Origin: a virus
DNA length: 64,000 bases
IMG/VR virus record: IMGVR_UViG_3300032282_003280
Coordinates: 1-64,000 of that record
Reading direction: 5' to 3' (one strand)
Shown here: positions 35,439 to 46,900 of the stretch, one piece after another
Numbering within the stretch: the first letter of the stretch is position 1
How the letters are laid out: every line of letters starts with the position of its first letter
Translations under genes and position numbers: made by a program
Notes under the pieces: generated by a model
Database searches by the model: none
Told to the model about the DNA's origin: nothing
What the model saw: only the letters and a program-made list of their open reading frames with translations

Positions 35439-35792
35439 TTATGAATATATAAATACAGTATATGTCTGAGAAGTAGTAAACTCAGTACCACCTTGTAGTA
35501 CAAATCCACCTCCTGTAAGTAGTTGATATTGCCCTGCTCCAGTACCCTCAGTTAAATAACCGGTACCATTTAAGTATATCTTAACATTATAACCATCCAT
35601 TGCAGGATTGCTATATGTTGTGGTATTATTTGCAGGAGTACCCGGATTACCATCACCAATAGTAAATTGTGCTATAGGTTGGTAATTCTTAGTAGATGCT
35701 ATCCTAGCAAGATATCCATTAGATATCCTTATTAATTTTTCTATATCCCGAAGCCATTTAGTTTCTTCGGTAGTAATAAAGCCGTGAGCCAT
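35439..35792 (-). CDS. small fiber or virion protein
   Basis: 117 residues. N-terminal helix (TEETKWLRDIEKLIRIS) then a beta-rich, Gly-rich domain with FTIGDGNPGTPANN and KIYLNGTGYLTEG, typical of phage surface proteins. It has a promoter-like TATATTTG at 35814 and lies just downstream of the 1690-residue gene. Confidence 0.55.
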   Translation of the reverse strand: MAHGFITTEETKWLRDIEKLIRISNGYLARIASTKNYQPIAQFTIGDGNPGTPANNTTTYSNPAMDGYNVKIYLNGTGYLTEGTGAGQYQLLTGGGFVLQGGTEFTTSQTYTVFIYS

Positions 35793-35813
35793 TTTATTAT
35801 GGGTTAAAGTTTA

Positions 35814-35821
35814 CAAATATA
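35814..35821 (-). promoter_or_regulatory. Bacteroidota-type -7 promoter element
   Basis: TATATTTG on the - strand, 21 bp before the ATG at 35792. No -33 TTG at the usual distance, so promoter status is uncertain. Confidence 0.35.
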
Positions 35822-35836
35822 TGTTTTTTTATGGAT

Positions 35837-35856
35837 TTTACCTAATTTTAGGTAAA
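35837..35856. repeat. palindromic inverted repeat
   Basis: TTTACCTAA (35837-35845) and TTAGGTAAA (35848-35856) flank TT, between the 1690- and 117-residue genes. It may be an operator or a weak terminator; the stem is AT-rich and lacks a clear U-run. Confidence 0.4.
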
Positions 35857-35877
35857 TTTGTGGGCCATGTTATAGCA

Positions 35878-38800
35878 TTAACGTGTTGAAGATTGTGGGT
35901 TGATTTGAATATCCATCTCTTTTGCTAGATCATCACTAAAAAACGCTATGTAGTTATTAGCTTCTTTAAATACTGGTAAGGCTCTAAATACATATTTTAG
36001 AGGGTGTGCCTTATCTTTTATCTCATCATCTCCTATGGCAGTACCGTAGCCTTCCTGTAGAATTTGAGAAGTTGCTTTACCTACATCCTTGAGAATACCT
36101 ATAGCAGGAAAAGCTGATGATCCAAATAAATTCTCAAAGGTAACCGGGTTATAGTAGAATGAAAGTTCATCCTGCATTCTATCCATAACTCTTAGATTAT
36201 AGTTAAAAAACGCCCTGGCACTTCTATCTTCTTTATCAGGTGGCTCCATAGAACCAACCAAACCAAATAGCACAAGAAGCCCAATCAACATCTTTAATTC
36301 AGTTACTTCATTTTTTATATTTTGTCTTAGTAAATCAAAAAACTCTTCTTTTGATGGGAATAATTTTTCTGCTTCCTCTAACTGTTTTGGTGTAAGATTT
36401 TCTGGATTTATACCCTTTTTAGTAAAGAATCTTTCCTTATACATCTCATACTGAATATCTAGAAGATTCAGACCTTTATCATTAGCTCTAATAATATCAT
36501 ACACATTACCTTTTCCTACAAGCATCTTAGTTATATTACCAATCCTATCAAAGATGCCATCACCAAGAATATTATAAAAGTCTCTTATTCTACCTTGCTC
36601 AAAAGACTCAGTAGCCTCATTATAAGAAAGACCTCCAAACCTAACTTCAAGATTTCTAGGTATCCAGTTTTTGAATACCATACCTGCACGATAGATGGCA
36701 TTCATTCGAGATACAGAAGAGTTTTCTTTACTTAAGTTACCGGTTAAAGTTTGACCTACATTCCTAATAAGAGTCTTATATTTCAAGAAAGAAGGATCAT
36801 TTAACTCTATACCATCTATCTTTAGATTACCATTCTTATCTATAGATGCTTTTGATATTAAAGAGTGTTTTTCTATTAACTCTTTTACTTTAGCATCAAA
36901 ACCTTTACGTATTGCGGTTCTTTCTGCTTCAGATATAGACTTGTTATATATTTTTCTGTACTCTGCTGAGTTTCTATAGTATTCTCTAGCATTTTGAATT
37001 TTACCATCTATTATGATTGTATTATCCATAAATGCTGCCCAATTTGAGTATGCTACCATATGGTCAGCCTTAGTCAGTAACTTTAGAAGGACATCTGATA
37101 TACTATTCTTTGATAATTTACCTTTTTGAGATAAACTATTTATATCTTCAAATAAATCAGCATCTAGTGGCATCATCTCCTTCATAAGGGCAGTATGAAG
37201 ATCATCATTTTTGTAGATAAAGTTTGTAGCATGTTTCCACTCAGCTTTTGCAAAATCTGACTTAGTCCACCATTTACCACCATTAATAAAACCTTGAGCA
37301 GTACCACCGATTAACTGAACTACAGGAGTACCTAAAGATAAACCTAGTTGTTTTAGTCGAAAGAATTGAGTACTACTATCTAGAAACTTAAATAAAGAAA
37401 GACCTTTATTATCTATTTCAGGAAATGTAATACCGGTAGTTCTTTTTAATTTGTCCCTAAATTTGTCATACTTTTCTTTTGATACCTTAGCTACAGCATC
37501 AGAGATTGTTCTATCAGCATTCTTCTCATTATATATAGAAGTTCTGATATGCATATTAAGCAATTCTAAGTTTTTGTTGTTAGCATTTGATAAGTGAACA
37601 GCTCCCCTAACAACTTCTCCATACTGGTTTGTCTGAAGTATATCTTTATGCTTCTCTACAAATTGAAGATTTCTAAGACTCTCCTGTACAGATTGTTTAT
37701 TCTTATACTCAACTACTTTTGCAACATACATAGCTATATTCTTAACTATATCTGTAGAAATATCACCCTCATTCTCTATAGGATTGGTAAAGTATTTAGG
37801 AAGAATATCTACACGTTCTCCTGTAAAGGGATTGTGTATATCTACTTTACTACCAGGATCAAGTGTGAGGGAGTCAAATAAAGATGATGTCATAGAATCT
37901 ACCATATTCTTAAAGGTAAAATCTTCAGATAAACCTTTATTTAAGAAAGGTAGAAAGTTACGAGTAAGGGATGCATGTAGATAACCTGTTTCTTCAGCTA
38001 TATCATTCCACTTTCTGATGTAGTTATAAAACTCTAATACATCAGGCTTTGATAAAAGGTCTTTATATTCCTTAGAATACCAATCAGTTTTAGGAAAATT
38101 CTTTACATTTTTATACTGTAACCATGCATATGGTATTAAATCACCTTTTTCATTATATAAAGTAGTCTCATCATATAAAAATTTTAAATCCCTATCTCTT
38201 AAAGTATTTTGATTTTGCTCATCTCCTGGATAGTACGTAGCTCTTATCTCAGCTTCTTTGTTTCTTCTCTTCTCATCCATTGCTTTCTCAAAAGCTGCTA
38301 CATCTATATTATCATATATCCAAGAAGCATCTTTTTCATCTATTTTCTCCTTTATTGTTTTATAGAATTCAGGGTCATATTGATCAATTAAACTATATGA
38401 ACCTTTCTTTTTGATATAAGTAAGTAAATCCTTACCATACTTTTTAAGAGTTTCATTCATTTTCTCTAATATATCCAACTCTCTTCTTTTCTCAAACCTT
38501 ATATCTTCTGTAGTTTCTTCAGTTATTTTATAAGCTAACCTTAGTGCTGCACTAGCTTGAGTTGAGAATTGACCAAAGCCCCTCTTTAAACCGGTAATCA
38601 CATTCTCAGGAATAAGAATACCTAATATACCTCTTTTCTTTGCCTCTTTATCAGCTAATTCTGTTCTTAACTCTTTGATATTACTAAGAATATATCTTGC
38701 TTCTGATGATGTAGATTGAATTTTATCATGCAGTTCCTTCTCATCAGGACTCATATCATCAGAGAATATACCTCTTAAACTAGAGTCCATCTCAGCATAT

Positions 38801-40950
38801 ATAGATAAAGTATCATAAGACTCTCTTAATTCTTTTGAGAGCTTCTCTGCATCCTCAGAACTTATATCCTTCTTTAATTCAGCTCTTACTTTAGATATTA
38901 CATCTTTATTTATCTTATAAAGAAGTTCAGTCTGCTCAAATAATTTCTCAAATGATTTCTTTGTTTGTATATACCTAATAGCAGAGTAAAGCTGGTTTAG
39001 CTTTATATTGTTTAAATCCTTACGTTTATCAGTAGGATGCTTTATCATAAAGTCATACAACTTATAAAGTTGCTGCACTAACTTATCCACTTGTGGAATA
39101 CCTGTACTTTCTTCTCTTGTAGAAACAGGCAGTAAGTAGTCATTAGTTTCTAAGTCTACATTAGCATTACCTATTTGCAGAGCCTTAAGCATTCCATCAC
39201 TAGGGCCTCCTATATAGTAGTTAGCTATTATAGGAATGGCTCTAGTATACCTAAATTTGTCATATTTATAAATGTCTGATAATATTCTCTTATACTGAGT
39301 TATTTGAGCAGACCATTGATCTCTTTTATACCAAGGAACATCATCTTGTTTTTCAAGATTAAGATTCATTGATTTCCAGTCAAGTATATCTATTCCTCCT
39401 GGAGAGGTTATATCCTCATCTACTTTATCCGGTAAAATAGCTAAGAAGTCTACACTTCCGGCCATACCTTTACCACTTTTATAATTTGGGTCAAACAAAG
39501 ACACCTCAGTAAGAACTCTGGTACCTAATGGGTAAGATTGTAACCTATCTATTATGTTATCCTCAAGTGACTTATAAAATATCCAGTTGCCGGTATTTGG
39601 AGCACCAAGGTCAAAAGGTTTTATATTTATAGAACCATCATCATTTCTAAGAATAAAACCATCCTCATCAGTACACCTACTAATTATATTCTCTATATCA
39701 GAGTGTATAGCAGTACCACCCTTTGCCTCCATACTCTCATCAATATCCTTAGATATATCCTTTTTACCAAATGCTCTCACATTTGATTTTTTGGTTTCTT
39801 CAGTTACCCTATATTGTACTTTTTCACCCTTGTACTCATAATAGTTTAACCTTTCTCCTGTAGGAGATACTGTTATTATGTGTTTTAGGTCTTTTTTAGT
39901 TTGGTTTATTTTATCAACTACCTCAGATTGACGAGGGTTAGATTGTTTCCACTCATCATTACTAAACTGAAAATAAGCACCATCTGTCTTTATATCTTCT
40001 GCAGCCCCTTTAAACCTTCCGGATAATATTTGAGATGCAAACTCTTCAAATGGGTATTGTTCATTTGATATGAATAAAGATTTTATCCAATCAATAACTC
40101 TATCCCACCAATTTTGAGCATATGCTATTTGATCAGAAGTATCTAGTAGATTTTCTACACTGGATTCTCCTTGAATACCTTTCATTATATATTCAGCAAC
40201 TACCTTACCTATAGCTTCATCCTTTAATTTAGCTATATCCAGTTTACCCTCAGCAGTCTGATATGCATCTTGATACCTCTTAGAGTTAAGCACCTCACGA
40301 TAAAGAGCATAATTACCTATCTTATTAAACATTTGTTTATATAAGGTAGGATTAGTTTGTTTAACTATTTCTACAGCAAAGTGAGCAGCCTCCTCAGGGA
40401 GAGCAAATTTTTCTCTTCCTTCAATTAGGTAAACTATCTTTTCTGTAATATCAGCTATGCCGGCCCAATCAGTTCTACCGGCTTGTTGAAGAGCTTCTTT
40501 TTTACTTAGAGTCTCTATATCTACACCAATTCTCTTAAGAAACTCTTTAACTATTTTTATAGTCTCAGGAGAAGCCATAGAAGCAGGTATTTCTTCTGCT
40601 ACATTTAAGAAAACACTAGATGGAACAGATTCTCCAAACACATCTACCTGCTCAGGAGATTGTTTATAGAAGTTGTCAATATAAGAATTATAATATGAGT
40701 CAATCATTTCTTCCGGAGGTGTTATTTTTATAAACATCCCATCAGAATAGCTATTAACTAAAGCTACTTTATAACTATACTTGTTATTTATAGAGTCAGC
40801 TTTGTCATTAGCAACCCTATATGCTTGTTTACTATCCCAAACTTTATAGGACAGAAACAAACCATCATCTTTCGGGGTAATTCTTTTTGTAGAAAATTCA
40901 CCCTGATAGCTTTGTATTAACTCTTTTTTTATATCTAGTTTACACTTCAT
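35878..40950 (-). CDS. large virion protein with PD-(D/E)XK nuclease domain
   Basis: 1690 residues. Residues 185-190 (PEEAAH) and the following helices form a degenerate zincin-like domain, matched by a similar region in the 3970-residue protein. Residues 410-560 are a PD-(D/E)XK nuclease: GTAIHSDIE (helix), TEVSLFD (Glu482), GSVDFLAIL (Asp501), IDILDWKS (Asp524, Lys526), QWSAQITQY. The rest is long helices with one membrane-like segment near residue 1590 (LIGLLVLFGLVGSM). This is expected for an ejected protein of crAss-like virions; nuclease action on host DNA is inferred. Confidence 0.6.
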   Translation of the reverse strand: MKCKLDIKKELIQSYQGEFSTKRITPKDDGLFLSYKVWDSKQAYRVANDKADSINNKYSYKVALVNSYSDGMFIKITPPEEMIDSYYNSYIDNFYKQSPEQVDVFGESVPSSVFLNVAEEIPASMASPETIKIVKEFLKRIGVDIETLSKKEALQQAGRTDWAGIADITEKIVYLIEGREKFALPEEAAHFAVEIVKQTNPTLYKQMFNKIGNYALYREVLNSKRYQDAYQTAEGKLDIAKLKDEAIGKVVAEYIMKGIQGESSVENLLDTSDQIAYAQNWWDRVIDWIKSLFISNEQYPFEEFASQILSGRFKGAAEDIKTDGAYFQFSNDEWKQSNPRQSEVVDKINQTKKDLKHIITVSPTGERLNYYEYKGEKVQYRVTEETKKSNVRAFGKKDISKDIDESMEAKGGTAIHSDIENIISRCTDEDGFILRNDDGSINIKPFDLGAPNTGNWIFYKSLEDNIIDRLQSYPLGTRVLTEVSLFDPNYKSGKGMAGSVDFLAILPDKVDEDITSPGGIDILDWKSMNLNLEKQDDVPWYKRDQWSAQITQYKRILSDIYKYDKFRYTRAIPIIANYYIGGPSDGMLKALQIGNANVDLETNDYLLPVSTREESTGIPQVDKLVQQLYKLYDFMIKHPTDKRKDLNNIKLNQLYSAIRYIQTKKSFEKLFEQTELLYKINKDVISKVRAELKKDISSEDAEKLSKELRESYDTLSIYAEMDSSLRGIFSDDMSPDEKELHDKIQSTSSEARYILSNIKELRTELADKEAKKRGILGILIPENVITGLKRGFGQFSTQASAALRLAYKITEETTEDIRFEKRRELDILEKMNETLKKYGKDLLTYIKKKGSYSLIDQYDPEFYKTIKEKIDEKDASWIYDNIDVAAFEKAMDEKRRNKEAEIRATYYPGDEQNQNTLRDRDLKFLYDETTLYNEKGDLIPYAWLQYKNVKNFPKTDWYSKEYKDLLSKPDVLEFYNYIRKWNDIAEETGYLHASLTRNFLPFLNKGLSEDFTFKNMVDSMTSSLFDSLTLDPGSKVDIHNPFTGERVDILPKYFTNPIENEGDISTDIVKNIAMYVAKVVEYKNKQSVQESLRNLQFVEKHKDILQTNQYGEVVRGAVHLSNANNKNLELLNMHIRTSIYNEKNADRTISDAVAKVSKEKYDKFRDKLKRTTGITFPEIDNKGLSLFKFLDSSTQFFRLKQLGLSLGTPVVQLIGGTAQGFINGGKWWTKSDFAKAEWKHATNFIYKNDDLHTALMKEMMPLDADLFEDINSLSQKGKLSKNSISDVLLKLLTKADHMVAYSNWAAFMDNTIIIDGKIQNAREYYRNSAEYRKIYNKSISEAERTAIRKGFDAKVKELIEKHSLISKASIDKNGNLKIDGIELNDPSFLKYKTLIRNVGQTLTGNLSKENSSVSRMNAIYRAGMVFKNWIPRNLEVRFGGLSYNEATESFEQGRIRDFYNILGDGIFDRIGNITKMLVGKGNVYDIIRANDKGLNLLDIQYEMYKERFFTKKGINPENLTPKQLEEAEKLFPSKEEFFDLLRQNIKNEVTELKMLIGLLVLFGLVGSMEPPDKEDRSARAFFNYNLRVMDRMQDELSFYYNPVTFENLFGSSAFPAIGILKDVGKATSQILQEGYGTAIGDDEIKDKAHPLKYVFRALPVFKEANNYIAFFSDDLAKEMDIQINPQSSTR

Positions 40951-40952
40951 TA

Positions 40953-43900
40953 TTAACCGCAGTTATTTTGGTTTGTAATATCAATTGTAGGACCTCCCGA
41001 AACACTTATTATAGTACCAAGATAGTTCTTTTTTAAATCATTTAAGGCAGCTTCGTTTATTCTATCTTCATATTGACCTATTGTTTCTGTACTTTCTTTC
41101 TTTATAGAATCATGATATGATTCATGAAGAAGAGCAAATGTAAACCATTCTTCAAATTTAGAAAATTGATTTTCACTTATTGGAGTAGTTGTACTTCCAT
41201 CTTTTTGAGTAGATGGTCTTGTCCACGCTTTCTCATTAAATTTAGACCTCATAACAGATTCTACTATAACTATTTTACCTTTATCGTTTAACATAGCTAC
41301 AGGTTTATCTTTAGGGCTATTTATACCATCAACAAATAACAAAGGTTTTCCTCTAAATGTACCTTTAGCCTTTGCACTTTCTACAGTTATTAAAGGTCTA
41401 ATATTAGGTTTTACCTCTTCTCCTATAGGTTGAGTAGGGGCTAAGTTCTTAATCTCATCTTCAGACTTTAATGTAAATTCAGGTAAAATTTCCAGAGCTT
41501 CTGCTTCAGTGTAACCAAGTCTAAGAAGATAAGGTAAATTTAAGGTTTGTCTTTGATACTTCTTACCATCTTTGAGAGTTATTATCTCAGGTTTCATAGT
41601 ATATTTATCAGAAGATTTGATCATATTTACTACTTCCTCATCAGATAATTCTACTACTTTCTCTGTATTATTATTAAAACTAGAAGGTTTTATGATATCT
41701 GAGTATTCATTTATACTAGTACCATCTCCTAAAAGGTTTATGGCCTTGTATAGGAATTGTTCTTCTCCTTTATAGTTTATTGTGATTAAAGGGGTACCAT
41801 CAGTGTTGTATACTTTTTTATACCCATAAAAGTATTCTGTAGGAGAAAAACCTTCTTTCCTTGCCTTTTTTATCTCTTCGGTACTTAAAGACCTATTTGT
41901 TAAGATATCCTTTAATTTTCCGGTAAATTTATCTTTAGCCCAAGCTCTTATTTTTATTACAGGCTTTGAGGCAAATTTAGCATCGTATGTTTTATTTAAC
42001 TGAATAATTGATAGATCATTTACTTGCCTTTTATTACCATTTTCATCTGTTATAACCTTGGTAGTAAAGACAGGAATAGAAGCTCCTCTTGTCTCAGTTG
42101 CTGGAAAATAGGGAGGTAAATAATCAGGAATTATGTCATCATCTCTCCATTTTTGCCTTTGGAACATAGCTTGTGAGTTAAACTCCTCAAGATTAGGGAT
42201 ACTGTCTATTTGATTCATTATTTGAGCTAAGTTAGCAGCATAGTCCTCTAATGGTATAAGATTTGCAAAAGATATAGGAGAAGTGTATATACCTTGAATT
42301 ATAGCTGCTTTTACTATATCATTATATAAATCAAAAGTACGAATATCATCTCTTAATTCTCTCAAATATCCGGTAAATAAATCTTGAGAATAACCATCAG
42401 AACCAGCTTTTATAACTATACCTACTGCAGAACCCTCAACACCTGTATCATGTATTTTTATTAAATCCAGAAGATAATTAGCAGGATAAAGTGATTTTGC
42501 TTGAAGAACTTTTTTAGCTACAGATTCCCTTCCAGACATTAAGTTAGAAACTTCGTTAGATAAACCTGCACCTATTTGAGATAAGTAATCTATAAAAGAT
42601 GTTGTTATCTTATCAGCTATATTTTGGAACTTATCAGCCTTTACAAATTTCTCAGAGTAAATCTTCTTAATTGGATCTAGTATAGCAGAAATCCTGTTAC
42701 TATTAAATTTAAAGTATTCAGATAGAGCCAAATCACTTTTTTCTAGATATTCAGCATCTGTTCCTACATAAGAAGAATCCATTAAATTATCTATAGAGGA
42801 GATAATATTACCTTTAGCTACTTCAGTCCTTAGTTGCTTCCTAAGAAGTGCATCAGAGCTTCTGAAATTTGTAGTATCATAAGTATAAGCCTGAGTAAAA
42901 TCAAATAATTGTTCAGCCATAGCAAAGTACTTAAAGAACTCTTTAAGCATTTGTCTCTGTTGATACTTAAAATTATTATCTAATGTAGACTTATATTTAG
43001 GATTATTATATCTTAATATATTTCCCTTAAGGACACCTTCATCAAATTTAGTAGGTTCTTTTACGTCAGGTCCACTAAAGTTATTACCCTCAATAAAATT
43101 CATTACACCTTCTGAAAACTCTTGTTCATCTTTTACAAAATCCAATATTTGTTTTTCATTATTCTCTACCCACTCTACATATTGTTTTATGATAGGTTGG
43201 TTCATAAAGAATGCTACAGTGCTCATAGGAACACCTAATCTCTCTAAGAACATAAAGGTAGATACAACCTTATCAGAGTAAATAACATCAGTAATAAAAG
43301 GATCTTTTGCAACATCCACAAAGGCGTTAATGTACTGAGATAATTTATTTGATATATACTTACCTGCTTTATCCATAACTCCGGATAAAGAAGGATAAAC
43401 TTTACCTCCTATAGTAACTGTATTATGTGGGAGATTTATAATACCATTTCCAATATAGTGGTTTTGTCTACTATCTAAATTTTCAGTCTTAGAAGGGTCT
43501 ATGTAAATAGATGATTTTTGGAACACAGATGTACCGGTAATACCAACAGCACCTATACCAACCCACTTCTTAGCGGTCAAAAAAGCATACCTAAGATTAG
43601 ACATGTATGACCTATCCAGAAGTTTATTCTTTATAGACTCCTCACTCTTCATCTCTAATTTATTAATCTCAGAAGCTAGTTCTTGTAGATCTGTAGAAGT
43701 ATTTGGTTCAATTAACCTATTAAAGTTACCAGGTAATTGAAGTAATTCCTGCATAGCATCTATATACTCATTATCTAAAGATTGATTATATAACTTATCA
43801 ATTAACTTTTCTAGGTCTGCTTCTTCTTTAGAAGCTGGTTTTTCAACACTTAGGATATACCGAATAGCCAAAGCGTCAGTCTCAAACTTACCATCTAAAA

Positions 43901-46900
43901 ACTCACGTAATTTTTCTTTTGCTTCGGTACCTACCCCGTAATAAGGTACAAGTTTTAAATCCTTTGTAAAAGGATCTACATATACATTTTTAAGGTATGT
44001 ATTTAGTTTATCTATATCAAAGTCAGAACCTGCTTTAGTAGTAATTTCAGATGGAACAACTACTGTATTACCCATTTCAGGAGCCAAGAAACCTTTTACT
44101 TTAAATACCTCCATAGAGTTAAGACCCTGTGTAGGAATACGGAAACCTATACCAGTAAGAATGGATCTACCTTCTTCAGTCTTATTAAGATACTCTATTA
44201 TCTCTTCATCTGTATTATCTTGGAATATATCTAATTTCTTTAATTTATCTGCAAACCAGTTAGGGAGATATACTTCACACCAAGGTTCATCCTTAGTATA
44301 AAACTTAAGGTCAGTAGATGTAAGAACTACTGTCTTCTTTTCCTCATCTGTAAGAGCTTCATAATCAGTTACTTTCTCCCATTTATCATCTTTTTTATAC
44401 ATAGCCTGGCGACCATTCTTCTCCCATAGGAGAGATGTTACTTGAACTAGGGCCTTACCACTCATTGATGGAGATGTGATAGATTTATCAACAAATGACC
44501 AAATAATATCTCTTATTTTAATATAAGAAGAGTTTGCCTCAAATGGGATTACAAAATCACCAGTCTCCGGATTTATGTTTATTGATTCTATTATATTATC
44601 AGACAAATCTCTCTTATACATCTCACTCTTGAGAGCATTTGCAAGTTTTTCAGAGTCCACAACCTGATACCTAGTAGTTCCTGGAAAATTACCAGGTACC
44701 TCAATAACACCTATTTTACTAAGTAAAGAGTAGTAACCATTCTTAATTTTCTCTTTCTTAATAGTCTCAAATCTTACTACAGCTTTATAATGAGGGCTCA
44801 TTTTTTTCTTATCATCCTCAGATAAAGAGTCCCACTCAGATTTTGATAATTTTATATCTGTAGGTATACCCTTATCAAATAAATCTATAGTAACAATTTT
44901 ATTAGATTGAGAACCTTCAGTTTGTTTTTTATCTGAGTAAGAGTTTTCTACCTGAATACCCCAATGCTTCCACTGTAACTCTACTTTATTATTAAATGGA
45001 TTAGTGTTAAACGAACCATCTTGGTTGTATAGATTATTTTCTTCTTCTATACCCTCTTTTCTTCCTGAAGGCATTATAACATAATCTATCCCCTCTTTGA
45101 ACATTTTAACAAAGAGTTTCTCAAGATTTGGGTACCCCTCTACTGCAGAGTAGATTAGAGGCATCTGAGACATCTTATCTATTACATTATCTATATAACT
45201 CTTACCAAACTTAGGGCCAGTATAAAGAGATTTCAATACCTCAAGTTTATACTCCGGTTTAGGTTTAGACAATGTTTTTTTATCAGTCTCTTTAAGATTC
45301 TCTGAAGAGTAGTTATACTCACCTTTTTTAGAGAGTTGACTACGAGTATATGCCATCTCCCATTGATACCAACTTTCAGCTTGTTTATTATCCCATTGGC
45401 CATTTTTTATTTTAGCCTGACGAAATGCTGTAAGCATTATAGTAGATGAACCATCAGCCTCTGTTACCTTAGAATAATTCTCATTACCAGATAAAGCTAA
45501 AGAACCAAATATATCCTCACTATTATTTGCTATTGTAGTAACAATAGTAGTTATGTTAGGTTTAAACTGTGTATAACCAGGGTCATTAGAAGAAAGCTCC
45601 ACATTGCCGGCTTTGTTATACATGTTATTTAACATATTATCTACATTTGTAGATTGATGGGTAGTTTGTCTAGGAGATAAATAAGATTTTATCCTTTTTG
45701 TCTCATCTAATTTTCCATCTTTAATTTTGAATTGATAAGGGTCTCCAAAGAGAATCTTATGCATCTCAATATTAGCAATAATGTAATTTACATTAGAGAA
45801 TGTAAGAATATTATCTACTTGTTTAGAACTGAGATTATATTTATCCTTTACTACTAAACCTTTGGAGTCATTAAATATACTATCTAAAAGTAAAGGTATT
45901 GAGTATACATTATCCTCTACAGTCCTAATTTGATTAAGTTTAGTAAGTTCCTCTCTGGATTTTTTAACTTTCTCCTCTATGAAGAATTTTACAGAACTAT
46001 TTATTTCTTCTGTATTTTCAGTTATAAAATCATTTGGGTTTTCTCCCTTAAGGATAATATCAGATAATTTTGTCTGCAGACCCTCTGGGAGAATATCCTT
46101 AAAGAAACGAAGCTCTTTAGCCTTAGATTTAACATTCTTATTATTATCACGAATACTATATTCCTGGGCTAGTGTAATTTCATCCTTTAAATAGTCTTGA
46201 AAGATAGTATATATTTTACTCCATGCTCCTTGAGGATTAGCAAATGAGTTTAGGGATACAAAATCGTATAAATCAATTGACCATTGTGTAGAGCTATCTG
46301 CCGGTATAAGTACATAATATGTACCTTGAGCATTAAGATTTATTTCCTCTAATTTAGCATTTGGTCTAGTTAATCTAGCAGTGCTAGTACCCTTTCCGTT
46401 ATCATCAAATCCTTGAGCATAAGAAACTTTTATATTTACGCCTTTTTTCTTATTTCCATCTTCATCCCAAAAATATCCATCTTTCTTTAGGATTAGAGAG
46501 TTAGTAGCAAAAGAATCATTCAGTTCAGGATATAGTGATTTTAATTCATCTAAGGTTTCTGCACTATTAAAATCAAACTCAAAAGAAGATACCCTATTTC
46601 CACCAGTATAGTTTTGAATTCTTTTATTCTCTACATTTAGAGATGTAACTTCCTGACCCTCAGCACTTGCTTTAAGTAAAAGTTTTGATATCTCAGAAAC
46701 TGGTTCTGATATACCAATAGTTTGCCAAGATCTAATATTCTTAAAACTATCTTTGGTATTAGCATAAGACTTTATCCTATTAGCTAAAGATATTAGATTA
46801 GTTTTTTCTTTATCAGATAAGTTATAAACAACATTAATTGGAAAATCTATTCCTAATTTATTAAGGAATTGAACTGCTCCTGCAGGGTTATTAGGTATGG

